Origin: an uncultured Methanomicrobiales archaeon
GTDB taxonomy: Archaea > Halobacteriota > Methanomicrobia > Methanomicrobiales > Methanospirillaceae
Direction: 5' to 3'
Assembly: GCA_949320185.1 (NCBI GenBank)
Contig: CASGHK010000023.1
Location: 45,923-109,922 of the forward strand
Length of the DNA stretch: 64,000 nucleotides
The notes below the pieces were generated by a model that saw only the letters and a program-made list of their open reading frames with translations, was not told the DNA's origin and searched no databases. Positions within the stretch are counted from its first letter, which is position 1. Every line of letters starts with the position of its first letter. The translations under genes were made by a program, and so were the position numbers. Below, one piece after another: positions 35,699 to 46,189 of this stretch.

Positions 35699-38600
35699 AT
35701 GGTGGATTCTATTCAATCGAGCCGGCCAAAGAACGGTGCAACGACGAAACGGACCGGCCCTACGAAACGGAACGGGACCGCCTACAAGGCGATCTTCAAC
35801 TCGAGCCCTGTCGGCATGATCACCCTCGACGGCGGCCTCATCACGGACGCGAACCCGGGTGCGGCGCGGGCCCTCGGGTACGCCCCGGGCGCGCTTGTCG
35901 GGACGGCGTTCGACGGCTACTGTCCTGTCATCCAGCCAGGGGGGAAGGGCTCAATTGAATCCCTCGAGTCACTCTGTGCCGAAGCCTCCGCTGAAGGAAC
36001 GGCATCGAGCCGGTGGCAATGGAGAGGGGCCAATGGTGGTACGCTCGATACGCTCCTCACGGTGAGCCGGCTCTCGGACAGCGGCGACTCGGCGTATCTT
36101 CTCAGCTTCGGCCCACCTCTGGCGCCAGGGTCGGGTGAGGTGACGACCACCCCCCTCGATGACGTCCGGGACGCCCTGCGCGACCTTGCCGCAGGGGAGC
36201 TGGATGGGCGTGGGCTCAGCCACCTGTCCCGGGGTGAGTCGTCTCCTGACCATCCCGCTATCGATGGCGAGGTCCGGGATCTCATCCTCCGCTGTAGAGA
36301 GCGCCTGACCGCGCTCTCAGGCGAGATGGGCCGCCTTGCGACGGAGGTGGGCGAGGGGCACTTCGCCACCCGTGGCGATCCAGGTGCCCACCCCGGTGCC
36401 TACGGCCGGATCGTCGGGGATGTCGACCTCGTCCTCGAGAGCATCGGGGAGCCGGTGGCGATCGCCGGACGCTTCATCGACGACCTCTCGCACGGACGCC
36501 GGCTCGCTCCTATCAAGGGGGAGTACCGCGGCGAGTTCGAGGTGCTGGTCAGGCAGATCAACCACTGCTTCGACACCTACATCGCCGTCCACACCGAGAC
36601 CGGTCGGCTGGCGGACGCCGCCGTCCGGGGAGCCCTCGATGAGCGGATCGATGCTGGTCTGTTCGAGGGGAGCTGGAAAGCACTGGTGCAGGGAATGAAC
36701 GGGACCCTCGACGCCGTTGTGGGACCGCTGCAGGTGGCGGAGAACTACGTCGACCGGATCGCCCACGGCGACATCCCCGATCCGATCGCGGAGGAGTTCA
36801 GCGGGGACTTCAACGACCTGAAAAATAACCTCAACACCTGCATCGAGAACATCTCAATCCTGGTCGAGGACACCCGGCTCCTGGCCGACGCCGGCGTCGC
36901 GGGGTCTCTTGCGACACGGGCCGACCCCGAACGGCTTCATGGTGAGTATCGCCGGATCGTCGAGGGGATGAATGCCCTCCTCGACGCGGTTGCCGGGCCG
37001 GTGAACATGGCCTCGCGGTTCATCGAGGACCTCTCCCACGGGCGGCGCCTCAAGGCCGTCTCGGGTGAGTACCGTGGGGAGTTCGCTGCGATGAGGGAGA
37101 GTATCGACCGGGCTATCGAGACCTACATCGCGGTCCACACCGAGACGAACCGGTTGACCGAGGGGGCTGCGAACGGTGACCTGAGCGTGCGGATCGACCC
37201 CGCCGGGTTCGAGGGGAGCTGGAAGGCACTGGTGCAGGGGATGAACGACACCCTCGACGCCGTGGTGGTCCCGCTCCGGGTGGCCGAACGCTCTATCGAC
37301 CGAATCGCGCGCGGGGACATCCCCGACCGGATCACGGAAGAGTACCGGGGTGACTTCAAGGAACTGATCGACAACCTGAACGCATGCATCGCGAACGTCA
37401 ACGCCCTGATCGAGGACTCGCTCGCCCTCTCGCGCTCTGCCATCGCCGGCGAGCTCGACACACGCGCCGACCCCTCCCGGCACCAGGGCGACTTCCGCCG
37501 GATCGTCGAGGGCGTCAATGCAACGCTCGACGCGATGATCGGGCCGGTCTACGAGGCGATGCGGGTGAGCCAGGAGTATGCAGCCTGTAACTTTTCCGCG
37601 CGGGTCGACTCCTCGCTCGTGGTGAAGGGGGACTTCGTCGGGTTCCGGGACGCGCTCGACGCGATCGGGACCCAGCTGGAGGCATCATTCCAGGAGATCT
37701 CCCGGGTCGCGGACGCCTACGCCCGGGGCGACTTCTCGACCGGGGTCGACCCGACCCTCGATGTGAAGGGAGACCTGGTCGCGCTCCGTGAGTCGCTCGA
37801 CCGGATCGGGGTCGAGGTCTCGAGGACGCTTGGGCTCGTCAACCGCCAGGTCGTCGACCTCTCGCGCTACGCCAGGCAGGCCCGGGAGGGAGTCGAGGTG
37901 GTGGGCCAGGGGGCGAACGAGATCGCCCGGAGCGCCGAGTCGGTCTCGCGGAACGCGGAGCAGTCCGAGAACGGCATCGAGCAGGTCCTCCAGACGATGG
38001 AGGACCTGACAAGGACCGTCGGCGATGTCTCGTCGACGGCCGAATCGGTCGCACGGTTGACCGCGGAGGCGAATAGCCTTGCAAAACGAGGGATCGAGGC
38101 TGCAGGGAAGGCGGAGTCCGGCATGGCATCGATCACCGGGTCCTCCTCCCAGGTGGACGCGATCATCAAAGATATTCGAGACCAGATGGGCCAGATCGGG
38201 AAGATCGTGGGCCTGATCACGGACATCGCGAACCAGACCAACCTCCTCGCGTTGAATGCGGCGATCGAGGCGGCGCGTGCCGGGGACGCGGGGCGCGGCT
38301 TCGCCGTCGTTGCCGCCGAGGTGAAATCCCTCGCGCAGGAGTCCCGGGCGTCCGCCGAGACGATCGCCGGGATGATCGGGGGACTGAACGCGAAGTCTGA
38401 GGAGGCGGCAGACGCGATGAACCTGGCCGGATCGGCGGTCGAGCAGGGCAGCCTCGCCCTCGAGGAGACCTTCAAGGTCTTCTCGGCCCTTTCTGACTCG
38501 GTCGAGGCGATCTCCAGGGACATGACCTCGGTCTCCTCCGCCACCGAGGAGCAGGCGGCATCATTCGAAGAGATCACCGCCTCGGTGAACGAGATGGCGG

Positions 38601-38761
38601 GACTGGTCAAGCTCACGGCCCGCGACGCAGAACACTCCTCCTCGGCGAGCGAGGAGGCCCTTGCCTCTGTCAGCCAGGTCACTGAGGTGATCCGCGAGAT
38701 CGACGAGGTTGCGGCGAATATCGACCGGGAGATGGGTCGCTTCTCGATCCGGTCGGGATAA
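35699..38761 (+). CDS. soluble methyl-accepting chemotaxis protein with PAS and repeated HAMP-like units
   Basis: A 1020-residue protein without a transmembrane segment. A PAS domain lies near residues 28-100 ([18 protein letters not shown]). A tandem of two 182-residue units follows (bases 36467-37012 and 37013-37558), alignable without gaps, each with [24 protein letters not shown] and DRIA-GDIPD blocks typical of poly-HAMP receptors. The C terminus is the coiled-coil signalling domain with the tip [21 protein letters not shown] near residue 850. It should signal to CheA/CheW in the cytosol. ATG 35699 follows AGGAG by 3 nt; the longer in-frame extension is rejected. No che genes are in the window. 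Confidence 0.9.
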   Translation: MVDSIQSSRPKNGATTKRTGPTKRNGTAYKAIFNSSPVGMITLDGGLITDANPGAARALGYAPGALVGTAFDGYCPVIQPGGKGSIESLESLCAEASAEGTASSRWQWRGANGGTLDTLLTVSRLSDSGDSAYLLSFGPPLAPGSGEVTTTPLDDVRDALRDLAAGELDGRGLSHLSRGESSPDHPAIDGEVRDLILRCRERLTALSGEMGRLATEVGEGHFATRGDPGAHPGAYGRIVGDVDLVLESIGEPVAIAGRFIDDLSHGRRLAPIKGEYRGEFEVLVRQINHCFDTYIAVHTETGRLADAAVRGALDERIDAGLFEGSWKALVQGMNGTLDAVVGPLQVAENYVDRIAHGDIPDPIAEEFSGDFNDLKNNLNTCIENISILVEDTRLLADAGVAGSLATRADPERLHGEYRRIVEGMNALLDAVAGPVNMASRFIEDLSHGRRLKAVSGEYRGEFAAMRESIDRAIETYIAVHTETNRLTEGAANGDLSVRIDPAGFEGSWKALVQGMNDTLDAVVVPLRVAERSIDRIARGDIPDRITEEYRGDFKELIDNLNACIANVNALIEDSLALSRSAIAGELDTRADPSRHQGDFRRIVEGVNATLDAMIGPVYEAMRVSQEYAACNFSARVDSSLVVKGDFVGFRDALDAIGTQLEASFQEISRVADAYARGDFSTGVDPTLDVKGDLVALRESLDRIGVEVSRTLGLVNRQVVDLSRYARQAREGVEVVGQGANEIARSAESVSRNAEQSENGIEQVLQTMEDLTRTVGDVSSTAESVARLTAEANSLAKRGIEAAGKAESGMASITGSSSQVDAIIKDIRDQMGQIGKIVGLITDIANQTNLLALNAAIEAARAGDAGRGFAVVAAEVKSLAQESRASAETIAGMIGGLNAKSEEAADAMNLAGSAVEQGSLALEETFKVFSALSDSVEAISRDMTSVSSATEEQAASFEEITASVNEMAGLVKLTARDAEHSSSASEEALASVSQVTEVIREIDEVAANIDREMGRFSIRSG

Positions 38762-38956
38762 TCTCTTCTCCTTTCTTCGGTACCTGGGGAGCGTCCAGTT
38801 CGGTGACACCCATGATCGCCCAAGGGCGGGAGATTTCCCAGCAGGTTCTCTGCCGGCTCCCCGTCTCCAATCAGCAAAGAACAGATCGATGTATCGGATT
38901 ACGACCGTTCATCAGGTAAGAATTGGGGTTAACAAGAGCCGGGTGAAGTTTCAGAA

Positions 38957-39031
<75 letters not shown>

Positions 39032-39085
39032 AGGTGAACCTACGTCATTCGTCTGGAAAAAAGATATAGGTTGTGCTGGGGGGAT

Positions 39086-39952
39086 TCAATCGATCGGTGT
39101 CCCTGTCTGCTCTGTGGCCGCCTTGAACGCGGACATCAGCTGGCGGGTGATCGGCCCGGGCCGGCCAGTCCCGATTGAACGGCCGTCGATCACCACGATC
39201 GGGGCCACCTCCGCTGCTGTCCCGGTGACGAAGACCTCGTCGGCCGTGTAGAGGTCGAAGTAGCCCATGTTCCGCTCGAGGACCGTGATGCCGAGCTCCT
39301 TCGCGCACTCCAGGGCCACGAGCCTTGTCACGCCCCGGAGGTTGTTGAGGGTCGGCGGCGTGAGGATGACCCCGTTCTTGACCACATAGAGGTTGTCCCC
39401 CGACCCCTCCGAGAGGTAGCCGTTCGTGTCGAAGAGGATCGCCTCGTCGCCGCCCTTGTAGTTCGCCTCGATCTTCGCCAGGATGTTGTTGAGGTAATTG
39501 AGGCTCTTGACGTTCGGGGGCATCGCTTCAGCCGGCGTCCGGCGGACCGAGACCGTGACCGCGGTCAGGCCCTTCTCGTAGAGGTCCCCGTACATCGCGC
39601 CCCACTCGACCGCGATGATGATCACAGTCGGCTTCTCGCATTTTCTGGGGTCGAGTCCGAGGTCACCGACACCGCGGGTGACGATCGGCCGGATGTACGC
39701 ATCGCGCAGGTTGTTGCGCCGAAGCACCTCGGCGATCGCCTCCGCCATCTCGGTCTTCGAGATCGGGACCTCGAGGTCGATCGTCTTTGCCGAGTCGAAC
39801 AGCCGGTCGATGTGCTCGTCGAGGCGGAAGATTCGGCCGTTGTAGGCCCGGATCCCCTCGAAGACCCCGTCTCCATAGAGAAGTCCGTGGTCGAAGACGG
39901 AGACCCGTGCCTCCTCCTTCGGAAGGAAGGCCCCGTCGAGGTAGATGATCAT
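39086..39952 (-). CDS. ilvE: branched-chain amino acid aminotransferase
   Basis: A 288-residue fold type IV PLP enzyme. [36 protein letters not shown] is the family N terminus in two blocks, [15 protein letters not shown] contains the PLP lysine, and [13 protein letters not shown] and [13 protein letters not shown] are the phosphate and substrate loops. It makes valine, leucine and isoleucine from their keto acids. ATG 39952 follows GAGAGATTGATC. D-amino acid transaminase is a less likely alternative. It lies 32 bp after cfbB, on the same strand, so it may share the cfb transcript. Confidence 0.92.
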   Translation of the reverse strand: MIIYLDGAFLPKEEARVSVFDHGLLYGDGVFEGIRAYNGRIFRLDEHIDRLFDSAKTIDLEVPISKTEMAEAIAEVLRRNNLRDAYIRPIVTRGVGDLGLDPRKCEKPTVIIIAVEWGAMYGDLYEKGLTAVTVSVRRTPAEAMPPNVKSLNYLNNILAKIEANYKGGDEAILFDTNGYLSEGSGDNLYVVKNGVILTPPTLNNLRGVTRLVALECAKELGITVLERNMGYFDLYTADEVFVTGTAAEVAPIVVIDGRSIGTGRPGPITRQLMSAFKAATEQTGTPID

Positions 39953-39984
39953 GATCAATCTCTCGCGGGGCGAGGTAGTATCCT

Positions 39985-41370
39985 TTACGATTGGTCGCGG
40001 ACCGTTCGGCACCGCTGAATAAACGCGCCGAACATGGACCGGGCGGCGACCGGATGGATGTGGCAGTAGGTGCCCAGTGTGTTGCCCTTCACCGCTCCGT
40101 CCCGCATCCCGTCGATGCCGACGCCTCGGTTGAGGGTGTAGGCGAACCGTGTCTTCGGCGCGAGCACGACCTCGGAGTAATGGAAAGAGTGGCCCCGGAA
40201 CGGCCCGGTACCCATCGGCGACGGGGTGTTCGCGACACCCTCGATGTAGGTGACGACCCGGCGTGCCGGCATTCTCGCCTCGCCGGTGAGGACGCCTGCC
40301 ATCTCGTAGACCTCCTCCCCCGGTGCGCCGCGCCAACCGGCGGCGAGTCGGACCCGGTCCGTCAGGTAGATCAGGCCACCACACTCCCCGTAGACCGGGG
40401 CCCCGTTCTGCGCCACCTCCCGGAGCCCCTCTCTACAGGCGGTGTTCTCCTCGAGACGGGCGGCGTGGACCTCGGGGTACCCGCCGCCCAGGATGAAACC
40501 GTCAACATCGGGGAGCCGATCGTGGCAGGGGCTGAACCGCACGACGCGGGCGCCGGCAGAGGCAAGGACCTCCTCAAGGTCGGCGTAGTAGAAGTTGAAC
40601 GCCTCGTCGTAGGCGAGCCCGATCTTGATGTCGGCCTCACCGTCTCGAGCCGGGTGGAGCTGACCGGACCCCGTCGGAGGGAGTTCCTTGGCGACGGAGA
40701 GGAGCCCCTCGGGGGGGACATACTCCCCGATCAGGCTGGTGACGGTCTCGACCCGCTCTCGGAAGCCGGTCTCCTCGGACCCCTCCCGGTACGGGACCAG
40801 CCCGAGGTGGCGCATCGCCAGCTGCATCTCCTCGATCGGGGGTACCGCGCCGATCACCGGGATACCGCAGAAGTGCTCGATCGCCCGCGTCGCCTTCTCG
40901 CGGTGCGAGGGGCTCGAGACGTTGTTCAGGATGACCCCCGCGATCCGGATACCGGGATCGAAGGCCTGGAACCCACGCACGAGCGCAGCGGCGGACCGCG
41001 TCACCGAGCGGGCGTTCACGACCAGGACGACCGGGAGGTCCAGGAGCTTGGCGATCTCCGCCGTGCTGCCGGCGTCCCCGATCGCCTCGGCCCCCTCGTA
41101 GAGCCCCCGGACCCCCTCGACGATCGCGAGATCGGCTCCGCGGTTCGCAGCGGCGAAGATCGCCCGGTTCTCGTCCGGCGAGAGGACGAAACCGTCCAGG
41201 TTCCGGCACGGTCGACCGGTCACCGCCGTGAGATAGGACGGGTCGATGTAGTCCATCCCGACCTTGAAGGTCTGGACGGCTCGGTCACGGGCGAGGAGCG
41301 CGGAGAGGGCGAGCGTGACCGAGGTCTTCCCACTCCCCGATCGGTCGCCGGAGATCAGGACGCCCTTCAT
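39985..41370 (-). CDS. cfbB: Ni-sirohydrochlorin a,c-diamide synthase
   Basis: A 461-residue CobB/CbiA-type amidotransferase. [15 protein letters not shown] is the ATP loop, GVRGLYEG the dethiobiotin synthetase-like motif, and the C-terminal glutaminase domain has [12 protein letters not shown] with the nucleophilic Cys and CHIHP. With cfbD, cfbE and cfbA beside it, it is assigned to coenzyme F430 synthesis, amidating the a and c acetate groups of Ni-sirohydrochlorin; the same family also acts in cobamide synthesis. Its ATG overlaps the cfbD stop by 4 bp. Confidence 0.92.
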   Translation of the reverse strand: MKGVLISGDRSGSGKTSVTLALSALLARDRAVQTFKVGMDYIDPSYLTAVTGRPCRNLDGFVLSPDENRAIFAAANRGADLAIVEGVRGLYEGAEAIGDAGSTAEIAKLLDLPVVLVVNARSVTRSAAALVRGFQAFDPGIRIAGVILNNVSSPSHREKATRAIEHFCGIPVIGAVPPIEEMQLAMRHLGLVPYREGSEETGFRERVETVTSLIGEYVPPEGLLSVAKELPPTGSGQLHPARDGEADIKIGLAYDEAFNFYYADLEEVLASAGARVVRFSPCHDRLPDVDGFILGGGYPEVHAARLEENTACREGLREVAQNGAPVYGECGGLIYLTDRVRLAAGWRGAPGEEVYEMAGVLTGEARMPARRVVTYIEGVANTPSPMGTGPFRGHSFHYSEVVLAPKTRFAYTLNRGVGIDGMRDGAVKGNTLGTYCHIHPVAARSMFGAFIQRCRTVRDQS

Positions 41371-42425
41371 GCCAGGCTCCGGAGCACTGCCCCGAACTCG
41401 CTCTCGACGATCGCCCGGACTCCGAGCGTCTTGGGGTGAAGGTCGACCTCGACCAGAACGAAGCGGTGTCCCAGTTCCCGCAGGGGGGCGACCTGGCGGG
41501 GGCCGTTCGTGATCGAGATCACCTCGATCCCCCCGGTATACTCGGCGGGGATCGCGTGCGGCACCCCGCAGAGGAGCGCGTACTCGGCCCCGCTCGCGCG
41601 TATCTCCTCCCCGAGACGGTCGCCCAGGGCACCGTACTCGTCCAGCGATCCGACGGCCTCGACCGGTACCTGCCCGCCGGCGAGCCCATCGGCGATCCGG
41701 CGGGCGTCGTTCCGGACCTTCGGCAGGCCCCGCTCCTCGAGGTTCGCGAGGTAACGAACAGGGGCCTCGGGCACAGCCTCGTGCAGCGCCAGAAGCGCGT
41801 CGGCGAACATGTACGCAGTCTCCTTCTTCGCGTTCATCACGGCGATGCCGGTCGCTCCGGACCGGGCGAGCTCCAGGAGCCGGCTGGCGGCGAGGTGTTT
41901 GAGATCTCCGCGTTCGGGCTCGATGTACGGCCGACTCGCCGCCCCGCGGAGTTTCTCCACCTCGTTCGCTGCCGCGAGCAGACTGCGCTGCCGCTCGAGC
42001 TCCACCTCATCGATCCAGCCGGCGTCGGCGGCTGCCTGGAGGGTGATGATCACCCCGTCGATGTTCTCAGAGAAGCCGGCGTGTATATCGACTGCGATCG
42101 TCGGTGTCCTGACCGCGTGGACGGCCTGGCCGAGATCCTCGCCGATGATCATCGCGACGCACGTCCCGATCACCGCCATACGGCGGGGACCGAAGGTCGC
42201 CTCGGCCTCCAGGAGCACCTCCTCGAGGCGGCGTTCACCCCCGAAGATGAACTCGTTCTCGCCGAGCGACGTCGTCAGGACTCGCATGCCGTCCTCCTCG
42301 AGAAGACGGGCGTGCTTGAAAGAGCAGCCGGACGGGCCGTGCAGGACGGCGACGTCCACCTCGAGGTCACGTGCCGTGTAGAGGGCCGCGACGATCGAGC
42401 TCGGTCTGGGCTGTAGGTACTTCAT
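41367..42425 (-). CDS. cfbD: Ni-sirohydrochlorin a,c-diamide reductive cyclase subunit CfbD
   Basis: A 352-residue protein of the nitrogenase component 1-like (NflD) family. LHGPSGCSFKHARLLEEDG and VIGTCVAMIIGEDL hold the conserved cysteines expected to bind its 4Fe-4S cluster, and FGGERRLEEVLLEA is a family block. With the reductase CfbC it makes 15,17(3)-seco-F430. No cfbC (NifH-like) gene lies in this cluster or window. The 3' end overlaps cfbB by 4 bp and the start is 3 bp after cfbE. Confidence 0.92.
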   Translation of the reverse strand: MKYLQPRPSSIVAALYTARDLEVDVAVLHGPSGCSFKHARLLEEDGMRVLTTSLGENEFIFGGERRLEEVLLEAEATFGPRRMAVIGTCVAMIIGEDLGQAVHAVRTPTIAVDIHAGFSENIDGVIITLQAAADAGWIDEVELERQRSLLAAANEVEKLRGAASRPYIEPERGDLKHLAASRLLELARSGATGIAVMNAKKETAYMFADALLALHEAVPEAPVRYLANLEERGLPKVRNDARRIADGLAGGQVPVEAVGSLDEYGALGDRLGEEIRASGAEYALLCGVPHAIPAEYTGGIEVISITNGPRQVAPLRELGHRFVLVEVDLHPKTLGVRAIVESEFGAVLRSLA

Positions 42426-42428
42426 CCT

Positions 42429-43631
42429 CTATCTCCAGGTCTTGACGGCCAGCACGACCGGTCCGTCCCCCCCGTCGGCAAGGGCTTTGTTTCGTCCTTC
42501 GGCAAGGGTTTGGGCCTCTTCCAACCGCCCTCGCCACGTGCCGGCGCCGAGCCGAAGAAGGACATCTCCCCGAAAGTCCGGAGAGCCGACCAGGACCGAG
42601 GTCGCCGGGCCGACCTCCTCGATGGCGGCGGTCACGTCTTCCGGGGAGAACCCCTCGCAGACCGCCCGGAACTCCTCACCGACGACGAGGGTCAGCTCCC
42701 TGCCCGGGTCGAGCGAGCGCGCCAGCGCGGCTGCCTCCACGGCGGTGGCGCGCGTGGTCCCGCTGTTTGCATCGTCCACCAGGACACGTCCCGCTGCGGT
42801 GCCGACCCAGAGTCGGCCGGGAGCCGGCTCCATCGCGGCAAGCCGCGAAGGACTGCCGCCGAGCAGGACGGCAGCAGCGGCTGCGAGCTGCAACGCGTTC
42901 CGGTACGCGGCATGCGCGAAGAGCGGCGTCGTGACGACGCCGGCGGATGTCTCGCACGACGTGCCCGCCACCCTGGCCAGATGGTCGGCTGCCCGAACAT
43001 CCAGGTGGTCCGGGAGGCGGGACGTCCCACCGGGTACCAGGAGGCGCGGGGCCCGCCGGCATCCCGCCAGCTTTGCAGCGAGGGCAGAGCGCTTGCCGGC
43101 GGCGCAGGCATAGTCATCCATCGACGTCAGCACGGTAAGATCGCCCGCCCCGGTGACGCCCAGCGACTCCTCCGCGACGCACCACCCGCCGATCTGAGCT
43201 GCCGCCCTGGCCGCCGGCAGGACAGAGGCGGGGGTGATGGACGCCCTCCACAACCGCCTGCGTTCGGGATACACCCAGGTCCCTGCCGAGGTGTGGAGGA
43301 CCCCCGGCCCCTCCAGCACCGTGGCGAGGGCACAAGCGGTCGTGGTCTTGCCGCGCGCGCCGGTCACCTCGACCAGGCACCGGGGCCGGTGATCAGCGAG
43401 GCATAGGCCGACCACCTCGTGGTGGGTCAGGAGCCGGTTTTCAGTCCCCACCAGGAGAGGATGGTCCGGGTCCAGGTGGACCGGCGCCACCACGTGGTCG
43501 AAGGCGTCCGGATCGGGCCATGGGCCGTGACCGCGGTACACGTCCACGGTCTCGACACGATGTCCACGAAGGCGAAGCTCGTCTCCGAGGAGGGTCCCCC
43601 CGTGGATCGTGTCGAGCACCAACAGGTCCAT
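42429..43631 (-). CDS. cfbE: coenzyme F430 synthase (Mur ligase-like)
   Basis: A 400-residue Mur ligase-family protein. VTGARGKTTTACALATVL is the ATP loop, and VLVDDANSGTTRATAVEAAA lies in the C-terminal domain. CfbE closes the last carbocyclic ring of F430 using ATP. The N-terminal 90 residues form a separate domain before the ATP loop, as in the family. It is next to cfbA (6 bp) and cfbD (3 bp). Confidence 0.9.
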   Translation of the reverse strand: MDLLVLDTIHGGTLLGDELRLRGHRVETVDVYRGHGPWPDPDAFDHVVAPVHLDPDHPLLVGTENRLLTHHEVVGLCLADHRPRCLVEVTGARGKTTTACALATVLEGPGVLHTSAGTWVYPERRRLWRASITPASVLPAARAAAQIGGWCVAEESLGVTGAGDLTVLTSMDDYACAAGKRSALAAKLAGCRRAPRLLVPGGTSRLPDHLDVRAADHLARVAGTSCETSAGVVTTPLFAHAAYRNALQLAAAAAVLLGGSPSRLAAMEPAPGRLWVGTAAGRVLVDDANSGTTRATAVEAAALARSLDPGRELTLVVGEEFRAVCEGFSPEDVTAAIEEVGPATSVLVGSPDFRGDVLLRLGAGTWRGRLEEAQTLAEGRNKALADGGDGPVVLAVKTWR

Positions 43632-43637
43632 GCAGGA

Positions 43638-44039
43638 CTAGATCGTCGAAAGCGCCGTCGTGGCGTTCTTGAGCATCAACTCGGCGAGGAGGGGGTCAAT
43701 ACCAATAGGATCGGCGTAGACGAGCGGGACTGGTCCGCCGGCGGTCTCAAAGGTCCCCTTCTTCTGCCCATCGGTGAGCCCTATCAGGGCTGGGATGTCT
43801 TTCTCGATGTGAACGCCGCGGGCGAGGAAGAGCGGGACCACGGCGAGGGCGTCGATCGCCTCCCCCCGGAAGGCCTCCAACTGTTCCTCGACCGAGGGCT
43901 CGTTCATCGACATGAAGCCGCAGCGGACGATGAACTCGTCGGAGCGCTCCTGGATCATGCGACCGGTCTCGAGGATCAGTTCTTTGTTGTAGGGGAGTTT
44001 CGATCCGTGGCCCACGAGGAGCATTCCATACCTGCTCAT
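43638..44039 (-). CDS. cfbA: sirohydrochlorin nickelochelatase
   Basis: A 133-residue small-type CbiX/CfbA chelatase. MLLVGHGSKLPYN holds the first metal-site His and FLARGVHIEKDIP the second. It inserts Ni (or Co in cobamide synthesis) into sirohydrochlorin, the first step of F430 synthesis. Being single-domain it works as a homodimer. It leads the cfbA-cfbE-cfbD-cfbB group. An AT-rich box (AAAAAAATATCACC, 44067-44080), read on the minus strand as a TATA element, lies about 30 bp before ATG 44039. Confidence 0.92.
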   Translation of the reverse strand: MSRYGMLLVGHGSKLPYNKELILETGRMIQERSDEFIVRCGFMSMNEPSVEEQLEAFRGEAIDALAVVPLFLARGVHIEKDIPALIGLTDGQKKGTFETAGGPVPLVYADPIGIDPLLAELMLKNATTALSTI

Positions 44040-44226
44040 GTACTACAGAGTACAACGCAGGACCTAAAAAAATATCACCGCCTGCCCGTTGCCCGGGCCT
44101 CACGGCGGTCACTTCCATCTATTCCTGCCTCTCTCCCGGAACTCGACCTGCAGCACCGGCATGGCTTCGGGCGACCTGCTTGTTCCCAAAACCCTATCTG
44201 TACCCACGAAAAACGAGTAACACTCT

Positions 44227-45354
44227 ATGGCGGTGCAGGATGAGCGTTTTTCGCTCCGTATCAACGGTTCGGCGGTAAGGACGCCGATCGCCCTCGCTTC
44301 GATGGCGGGGGTGGTCGATGCCGCGTACACGCTTGCCCGCGCCGCTCATGTCGGCGTCACCTTTCTCGGCGGCTTCTCGATCGACGAGCAGACGCTCGAG
44401 GCCTCCAGGCAGATGGCGGCGAAGGGTCGTTCCGAGTTCCTGGCCGACGACCCGATCGGGGCGCTCAGGCGCGAGGTGGATGCCCTCGAAGGTACCGGCA
44501 TCATCGTCGGCCTGAACCTCCGCGCCTCTTCTCCCGACGGGCTCCTCCGGGTTGCCCGGTCCATCGGACCATCGGTTGTCTACGAGATCGACGCCCACTG
44601 CCGGCAGCCTGAGATGATCGCCGTCGGGGCGGGCGAGGCGCTGGCACGGGATCTCGAGGCACTCGATGCGATGGTCGCTGCGCTCAGCAGCGAGGGATTG
44701 TGCGTCTCCGTCAAGTTTCGCGCAGGCGTGGCGGAAGACGATCGGGTGCTGGCCCGAAGGTGCTGGGAGGCGGGTGCGGAAATCCTGCACATCGACCTCA
44801 TGGACTTCGGGTACCCGAAGATCCGGGAGATCCGCAACACGGTCCCCCTCGTCCTGATCGCGAACAACGGGATCACGAGTTTCGACCGGATGCGTGAGAT
44901 GCTCTCCCATGGGGCCGACCTTGTCTCGCTCGCGCGCGGGGCCGATCAACGGACCCTCGCAGGTCTCGATGCTGCGATCACGCGCCTCGAGGACGAACAG
45001 GGATGGTACAACTCCCCGAAGCAACTCTGCCGGGGGGGGGATATCCGTTCCCTGGCGTTCTGCTGCATGCCCGTCAAGTCCTGCCCCCTCATCCCGACTC
45101 TGGAGAAGATCAGGATGAGCCGGGACCGGTACATCGCTCTCAAGCAGGAGGCGGTCCACGAGACTGCCCTCGAAGGGGGTGCCCAGACCTGCTTCGGCTC
45201 GCTCGCCTGGTGCTGCAAGACCTCGTCCCCCTGCATGTTCCGGGACATCACCCTGCAGCAGATGGGTCTCTCGAAGCGTGAGTACATGCAGGCCAAACAC
45301 CGTCTCTCCGACCGGATCATGGGCGAGGTCTTCCCTCCCCGCCCCGTCTCCTGA
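44227..45354 (+). CDS. methanogenesis marker protein 9, fused to a Dus-like TIM barrel
   Basis: A 375-residue protein. Residues 1-250 resemble a tRNA-dihydrouridine synthase/FMN TIM barrel (YEIDAHCRQPEM, VSVKFRAG, LHIDLMDFGYP, NNGITSF, LVSLARGA). Residues about 260-350 are the cysteine-rich methanogenesis marker 9 domain (LAFCCMPVKSCPL, TCFGSLAWCCKTSSPCMFRD), probably a metal or Fe-S site. Function is unknown, but the family is confined to methanogens and relatives. It is divergent from cfbA over 187 bp and begins a plus-strand group with the CitG-like and DUF447 genes, 4 bp from the next start. Confidence 0.85.
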   Translation: MAVQDERFSLRINGSAVRTPIALASMAGVVDAAYTLARAAHVGVTFLGGFSIDEQTLEASRQMAAKGRSEFLADDPIGALRREVDALEGTGIIVGLNLRASSPDGLLRVARSIGPSVVYEIDAHCRQPEMIAVGAGEALARDLEALDAMVAALSSEGLCVSVKFRAGVAEDDRVLARRCWEAGAEILHIDLMDFGYPKIREIRNTVPLVLIANNGITSFDRMREMLSHGADLVSLARGADQRTLAGLDAAITRLEDEQGWYNSPKQLCRGGDIRSLAFCCMPVKSCPLIPTLEKIRMSRDRYIALKQEAVHETALEGGAQTCFGSLAWCCKTSSPCMFRDITLQQMGLSKREYMQAKHRLSDRIMGEVFPPRPVS

Positions 45355-45358
45355 TGCC

Positions 45359-46189
45359 ATGTCGGGCCGCTGCGCTTTCCCGGTGTCCAGGGCAGAACGA
45401 GCCCAGCTCGCCATGGTCCTTGAGGTCCTCGCCTCTCCGAAACCCGGGAACGTAGACCGGTGCCACGACTACCCCGAGACGCGACTCGAGCACTTCATCG
45501 TCTCAACCCTTGCCGCCCATACCCCTCTCCAGGCAGCAGAGAGCCGCAGTGCCGGCCTCGGGTCCCTGATCGAAGAGGCGGTTCGAGCCACCTCCTGCCA
45601 CACGGGCGGAAACACCCACTTCGGGGCGTTCCTCCTGCTCGTCCCCCTGATCTATGGCGGCGGGATCGACGGGGCCCGCCGCGCAGTCAGGGAGAGCACG
45701 GTCGAGGACGCGGTCGCCTTCTACCGGGCCTTCGCCCTCACGCGGGTGAAGGTGAACGCTACCGACGAGCTGGACGTGAACGACCCCGGAGCGGCCGATT
45801 TCCTGCGCCGGCGCGGGATGACCCTGCTGGACGTGATGGAGTATTCCGCCGAGAGGGACATGGTGGCCCGCGAGTGGACGAACGGGTTTGCCCTCTGCTC
45901 GAATGGGGCACGGACCCTACGTGAAGACCCCGAACCCCGCACGGCGGTCCGGCGCCTCTTCCTCTCCCTCCTTGCGACCGAACTCGATACCTTCATCGTC
46001 AAGAAACACGGAATCGCCCTGGCTGAAGAGACTCGGATGCGTGCCGTATCCGTGCGCGAGGGGCTCCAGACGGTCGCATCCCTTGACGACTGGTGCATCG
46101 AGCATGACATCAACCCCGGCTCACTGGCGGATATCGTGATAGGCGCCATCTACCTGGCGCTCGAGGAGGGATGGGCATGGGACTCCTAG
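45359..46189 (+). CDS. triphosphoribosyl-dephospho-CoA synthase (CitG)-family protein
   Basis: A 276-residue protein with EVLASPKPGNVDRCHDY, GGNTHFGAFLLLVPL and the helical blocks of the CitG/MdcB family. In bacteria CitG makes a citrate lyase prosthetic precursor, but no citrate lyase genes are here, so the methanogen homologue probably does a different phosphoribosyl or related transfer. It begins 4 bp after marker 9 and overlaps the DUF447 gene by 13 bp, which suggests coupled translation and a common pathway. Confidence 0.85.
   Translation: MSGRCAFPVSRAERAQLAMVLEVLASPKPGNVDRCHDYPETRLEHFIVSTLAAHTPLQAAESRSAGLGSLIEEAVRATSCHTGGNTHFGAFLLLVPLIYGGGIDGARRAVRESTVEDAVAFYRAFALTRVKVNATDELDVNDPGAADFLRRRGMTLLDVMEYSAERDMVAREWTNGFALCSNGARTLREDPEPRTAVRRLFLSLLATELDTFIVKKHGIALAEETRMRAVSVREGLQTVASLDDWCIEHDINPGSLADIVIGAIYLALEEGWAWDS

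Noticed and set aside
36400..37600. Possible assembly duplication within the chemoreceptor gene
   Set aside because: The two units differ at many residues and bases, so this is an old duplication, not an assembly error.
39985..41370. Assignment of the CbiA-type gene to cobamide synthesis
   Set aside because: The coupled cfbD and adjacent cfbE and cfbA point to F430; no other cobamide genes are in the window.
44194..45414. 406-codon minus-strand frame opposite marker 9
   Set aside because: It is the shadow of a recognised protein and has no ribosome site or domain pattern.
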